Source of the DNA: Clostridia bacterium
Lineage (GTDB): Bacteria > Bacillota > Clostridia > Oscillospirales > CAG-272
Direction: 5' to 3'
Length of the DNA stretch: 35,635 bases
NCBI GenBank assembly: GCA_017399025.1
Contig: JAFQEK010000020.1
Span: 1 to 35,635, forward strand
Shown: positions 32,495-35,635 of the stretch, piece after piece
Position numbering within the stretch: the stretch's first letter is position 1
Layout: every line of letters starts with the position of its first letter
Notes under the pieces: generated by a model
Database searches by the model: none
Seen by the model: only the letters and a program-made list of their open reading frames with translations
Told to the model about the DNA's origin: nothing
Translations under genes and position numbers: made by a program

Positions 32495-33757
32495 ATGGAC
32501 GTTTGGAAAAAACATATAAACGCAATTTTTGACGACAGATATCAGATCAAGGATACCGTCGGCGTTGGCGGCATGGCGGTTGTTTATGAAGCATTGGATT
32601 TGAAAACGGGAGAAACCGTTGCTTTGAAAATGCTGAAAGAATCCATTTCCGATAACACCCAAGCATTACGCCGTTTCATCAACGAATCCAAGGCTGTTGC
32701 CATGATGGATCATGTAAACATCGTCAAAATTCTCGATGTTTCCGTTAAAACAGACCACAAATTCATCGTCATGGAATACATCAAAGGTATTACCCTGCGT
32801 GAATATATGAATAAAAAAGTCAGATTGAGCTGGCAGGAAGCCACCGCATTTATTGCGCAGATTTTGCAGGCGCTGGAGCATGCGCACATGAGGGGAGTCA
32901 TTCACAGAGATATCAAACCGCAGAATATCATGATTATGGAAGGCGGTTTTATCAAGGTTGCCGATTTCGGCATTGCCAAATTACCGAACGCGGAAACCGT
33001 TACGATGATCGACCACGCAGTCGGCACCATCTATTATATCAGTCCCGAACAGGCAAGAGGCAAAAAAATCGATACCCGTAGCGACCTCTATTCGCTCGGT
33101 GTCATGTTTTATGAAATGCTGACGGGTGAACTTCCCTTCATGGCTGAAACCTCTTATGCCATCATGACCAAGCACATCAACGAAGCACCCAAGCCTCCGA
33201 GACAACTCGTTCCGCAGCTCCCCGTAGGCATCGAGCAGATCATTCTTTGCGCCATGGAAAAGGATCCCGCCCGCCGCTATCAGAATGCATCGCAAATGCT
33301 CCGTCACATTTACCGCATCCAACAAAATCCTACCACCGTATTCCAAAAACAACCTTCCCAGCCCCGTACAACGACTGCGGATATTGTTGTTAAAAAAACA
33401 GATGAACATTCCGATCAATATGTAATCAAACCTCAGCAAACGGTCAATACGCAGGCAATTGTGCGCAAATCCCCGAAACCGCAAAACGGAAACGTCCGGA
33501 AAACTCCTCTTCAGACAAGCATGAAAAAACCTGCTCAATTACAAAACCCCAAACAAAAAAAATCGGAAAGTGCGCCTTTTTCCGCCGTTATTTTGATCTG
33601 CGTCATCTTCTTTATTCTTGCGGCCATTGGATTCTTTATGCTGTTTAATGCGCTTTACGGTGCAAAAGCATCGGAAATCGATACCTCTTGGATTTTCTCA
33701 GTAAAAAATACCGTTTCAAACCGAACGGGAATCGGAACAGGAATGAAATTCTTATGA
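32495..33757 (+). CDS. prkC: Membrane Ser/Thr kinase of the PrkC type, lacking PASTA domains
   Basis: 420 aa. Hanks-type kinase domain (~14-275): Gly loop GVGGMAVVYEA, Lys45 (VALKML), HRDIKPQN (Asp139), DFG (157-159), GTIYYISPEQ and SDLYSLGVMFYEML. A Pro/Gln/Lys-rich juxtamembrane linker (~280-360) precedes one helix (~361-386), leaving only about 34 residues outside. Ordinary Firmicute PrkC has several PASTA repeats there to sense muropeptides; none fits here. Stop overlaps the rsgA start (ATGA), so there is no lost 3' end in another frame nearby. Pairs with prpC; probable targets include translation and cell-wall factors, as known from relatives. Confidence 0.92.
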   Translation: MDVWKKHINAIFDDRYQIKDTVGVGGMAVVYEALDLKTGETVALKMLKESISDNTQALRRFINESKAVAMMDHVNIVKILDVSVKTDHKFIVMEYIKGITLREYMNKKVRLSWQEATAFIAQILQALEHAHMRGVIHRDIKPQNIMIMEGGFIKVADFGIAKLPNAETVTMIDHAVGTIYYISPEQARGKKIDTRSDLYSLGVMFYEMLTGELPFMAETSYAIMTKHINEAPKPPRQLVPQLPVGIEQIILCAMEKDPARRYQNASQMLRHIYRIQQNPTTVFQKQPSQPRTTTADIVVKKTDEHSDQYVIKPQQTVNTQAIVRKSPKPQNGNVRKTPLQTSMKKPAQLQNPKQKKSESAPFSAVILICVIFFILAAIGFFMLFNALYGAKASEIDTSWIFSVKNTVSNRTGIGTGMKFL

Positions 33758-34695
33758 CAGAAAACAATTTGAAAGGTATCATAACAAACGGTGTCGGTGG
33801 ACTTTATTACGTTCACACCGAAAACGGCGAAGTGTTTCCCTGCCGTGCCAAAGGCGCTTTCCGCAAAAGGGGACTTTCTCCTCTGGCAGGAGATACCGTT
33901 TCCATCCGTCCTCCCGAGGTCAGCGGAAAGGAATATTTCATTGAAGAAATCGCAGAGAGAAAAAATTCTCTGATCCGTCCGCCTATGGCAAATTTACAAA
34001 CGCTTTTCGTCACCTTTGCACCGAAAAATCCGGAACCGAGCACTCTATATCTGGACAAGCTCTTGTCTATTGCGGTTTTCAACCGCATTACCCCCGTTGT
34101 CGTGATCACAAAATCGGACATTTCTCCCGAATCGGCAGAACATTACGCAAGTATCTACAAGAAAGCAGGATTTTCTGTCTTTATTTCCTCTTCCGAAAAC
34201 GGAGAGGGCGTAGAGACATTGAAAAAATATATATCCTCCCTAAACGGAATCTGTGCTTTCGCAGGAGCTTCGGGTGTCGGAAAATCCACTCTCATGAATG
34301 CGCTCTTTCCCTCTCTTGCATTGGATACGGGGGCGCTCTCCGAAAAGATTTCCCGCGGTAAGCATACCACCCGAAGCGTTACGCTCTATCCCATGAAAGA
34401 GCTTCTCGATGCTGCTCCCGAATCGGCTTATATTGCGGATACGCCCGGATTTTCCATGCTGGATTTCATCGAATTCGATTTTTATGCCGTGGAAGATCTT
34501 CCGCATTGTTTTCCCGAATTTGAACCCTATCTCTCCCAATGCCGCTATACGGACTGTTCGCATACCAAAGAATCCGCAAGCGACTGTGCGATTGCAGCAG
34601 CAATCGCACAAGGCGCGATTGCTAAAGAACGGCACGAAAGCTACCTTTCTATTTATGCTGATCTTATCGGAAAACGGCCTTGGAAGAAAAAATAA
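33754..34695 (+). CDS. rsgA: Ribosome small-subunit maturation GTPase
   Basis: 313 aa. N-terminal OB domain, then a circularly permuted GTPase with G4 (VITKSD, ~117-122) before G1 (GASGVGKST, ~170-178) and G3 (DTPG, ~229-232), and a C-terminal zinc site CRYTDCSHTKESASDC with Cys/Cys/His/Cys. Releases from the 30S subunit during late assembly. Start at the ATG overlapping the prkC stop; an upstream frame extends into prkC without support. Phosphorylation of RsgA by PrkC is known in Bacillus, which makes the overlap meaningful. Confidence 0.95.
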   Translation: MTENNLKGIITNGVGGLYYVHTENGEVFPCRAKGAFRKRGLSPLAGDTVSIRPPEVSGKEYFIEEIAERKNSLIRPPMANLQTLFVTFAPKNPEPSTLYLDKLLSIAVFNRITPVVVITKSDISPESAEHYASIYKKAGFSVFISSSENGEGVETLKKYISSLNGICAFAGASGVGKSTLMNALFPSLALDTGALSEKISRGKHTTRSVTLYPMKELLDAAPESAYIADTPGFSMLDFIEFDFYAVEDLPHCFPEFEPYLSQCRYTDCSHTKESASDCAIAAAIAQGAIAKERHESYLSIYADLIGKRPWKKK

Positions 34696-34713
34696 TTTTA
34701 TATCCGAATCTGA

Positions 34714-34753
34714 AAGCAATACTTCGTATATTTTACGGAGTGTTGCTTTTTGT
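34714..34753 (+). terminator. Terminator ending the yicC-rsgA operon
   Basis: AAGCAATACTTCGTA pairs with TACGGAGTGTTGCTT (two G-T pairs), small loop, then TTTTTG. Begins 18 bases after the rsgA stop. Confidence 0.85.
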
Positions 34754-34793
34754 TTTGAAAGGATTGCTTGGATTTGAAACAACAGATTGATTA

Positions 34794-34822
34794 TTGTTTT
34801 TTCAAAGAATATTTGCTACAAT
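34794..34822 (+). promoter_or_regulatory. Promoter of the last XRE gene
   Basis: TTGTTT, 17-base spacer, TACAAT. A small palindrome CACCGGTG follows at about 34830-34837, near the start point, and could be an operator. Confidence 0.5.
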
Positions 34823-34860
34823 ATAATTACACCGGTGAAATAAATTTTGGAGGTACTTTT

Positions 34861-35635
34861 ATGCAACTGAATTTAGGTCAGAAAATACGCGAATTACGAC
34901 ATCGCGCCGAATGTACACAAGAAGCTCTCGCAGATGCTTTGGGTGTAACATCGCAAGCCGTTTCACGATGGGAATCGGGCGGCGGTTATCCCGATATGGA
35001 AATGATTCCTTCCATTGCTAATTTTTTTGGAATCTCAATTGATGAACTTTTCGGTTATGACAATGACAGATCTCAAAAAATCAATATACTTGCCAAGAAA
35101 ATTAATTCCATGAATTTCCAAAACAACGGTGTGGATATCAACATTGACGAGTGTATTGAATTTGCAAGAAAAGCACTGATTGAATTTCCGGGCAACGAAA
35201 CAATCATGCTGTGCCTTGCTTCCGTATTATATAACGCGGGATATGTCCGTTATGGAGAATATCATTTATCCGACAAAGATGGTTACGATATTTACGATAC
35301 GGAAAAACATCGAACTTACGGTGAATGGAAAGAAGCAATATCACTTTACGAAAAATTGTTGAAAACCATTCCGGACGGCGAACTGCGGCATCGTGCCATC
35401 TTTGAACTTACGCAGTTATACCTGAATATCGGAGAACACACAAGAGCGCTTGAAATCATAGAAACAGTTCCGAATATTTACGGTTCAAGAGAATTTTTGA
35501 AAACAAAAGCAACGGACGGTAAAGAACGTGCAAAAGCATACGGCGAAGGATTGTTGAAAACTGCAAGAGCTTGCTCCGAACTGATGGTCAGCAGTGTGAT
35601 TACTTATGAAAAAAATATGTCTCCTGCAGACAAAA
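34861..35635 (+). CDS. XRE-family regulator with TPR-like C-terminus (3' end outside window)
   Basis: Open from ATG 34861 (GGAGG upstream) to the window edge, 258 codons. The helix-turn-helix is LGQKIRELRHRAECTQEALADALGVTSQAVSRWESGGGYPD (residues ~5-45), followed by IPSIANFFGISIDELFGYD. The remainder is helical with TPR-like pairs (CIEFARKALIEFPGN, WKEAISLYEKLLKTIPDGELRHRAIFELTQLYLNIGEHTRALEI). Such regulators are frequent in gut Clostridia; ligand and target are unknown. It is not part of the rsgA operon, having its own promoter after a terminator. Confidence 0.85.
   Translation, partial: MQLNLGQKIRELRHRAECTQEALADALGVTSQAVSRWESGGGYPDMEMIPSIANFFGISIDELFGYDNDRSQKINILAKKINSMNFQNNGVDINIDECIEFARKALIEFPGNETIMLCLASVLYNAGYVRYGEYHLSDKDGYDIYDTEKHRTYGEWKEAISLYEKLLKTIPDGELRHRAIFELTQLYLNIGEHTRALEIIETVPNIYGSREFLKTKATDGKERAKAYGEGLLKTARACSELMVSSVITYEKNMSPADK

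Overview
The window reads as chromosome of an uncultured, probably gut- or rumen-associated member of the Clostridia (Bacillota). The reasons are a moderately AT-rich sequence with strong AGGAGG-type ribosome binding sites and TTGACA-N17-TATAAT promoters, a SpoIVB-type sporulation protease, RemA, a PrkC/PrpC kinase-phosphatase pair, an S-layer-homology protein, and several genes for plant or host glycan use. The genus cannot be named from the sequence.

Layout. 1-253: 5' part of a tyrosine recombinase running off the edge. 387-4237 (minus): SLOG protein, two tandem endonuclease/exonuclease/phosphatase paralogs, a Cys-rich DUF6062-like protein and 6-phosphofructokinase. 4433-6482 (plus): spoIVB, an unrecognised 268-aa gene, then a second diverged copy of only the last ~75 bp of spoIVB. 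6496-7013: a decayed gene. 7064-9700: a heavy-metal P-type ATPase divergent from a TetR regulator with a palindrome inside its promoter. 9811-11853: a GH5-like glycosidase and an SGNH/SASA esterase. 11894-12432: a Doc-type toxin with a 54-aa antitoxin. 12699-15842: an XRE regulator divergent from a four-gene envelope cassette (46-aa membrane peptide, Asn-linker lipoprotein, DUF4190-like protein, Lgt-like transferase) whose promoter carries two palindromic operators. 16019-17257: an Ig-like/SLH surface protein. 17481-22365 (plus): SPFH protein, polysaccharide deacetylase, propeller-like protein and GH78 rhamnosidase-like enzyme.

22414-34695 is a conserved housekeeping run: yicC, remA, gmk, rpoZ, priA, def, fmt, rsmB, rlmN, prpC, prkC, rsgA, driven by a good sigma-A-like promoter. 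It links RNA turnover, nucleotide supply, replication restart, protein N-terminus formation, ribosome modification, Ser/Thr phosphorylation signalling and 30S maturation. About 140-330 bp upstream of that promoter lies a dense cluster of DnaA boxes. A partial XRE regulator closes the window.

Most unusual: (1) two diverged copies of a ~110-nt intergenic element (15853-15964 and 24756-24863), each just 3' of a plus-strand stop codon, with compensatory base changes that support a conserved RNA fold; (2) the XRE-controlled lipoprotein/Lgt-like cassette with twin GTAACA-N3-TGTTAC operators and a small membrane gene in its leader; (3) the DnaA-box cluster away from any dnaA gene; (4) the spoIVB 3'-end duplication flanking an orphan gene. 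No tRNA, rRNA, CRISPR array or intact insertion sequence was seen. All family calls are from motif reading, not database searches.
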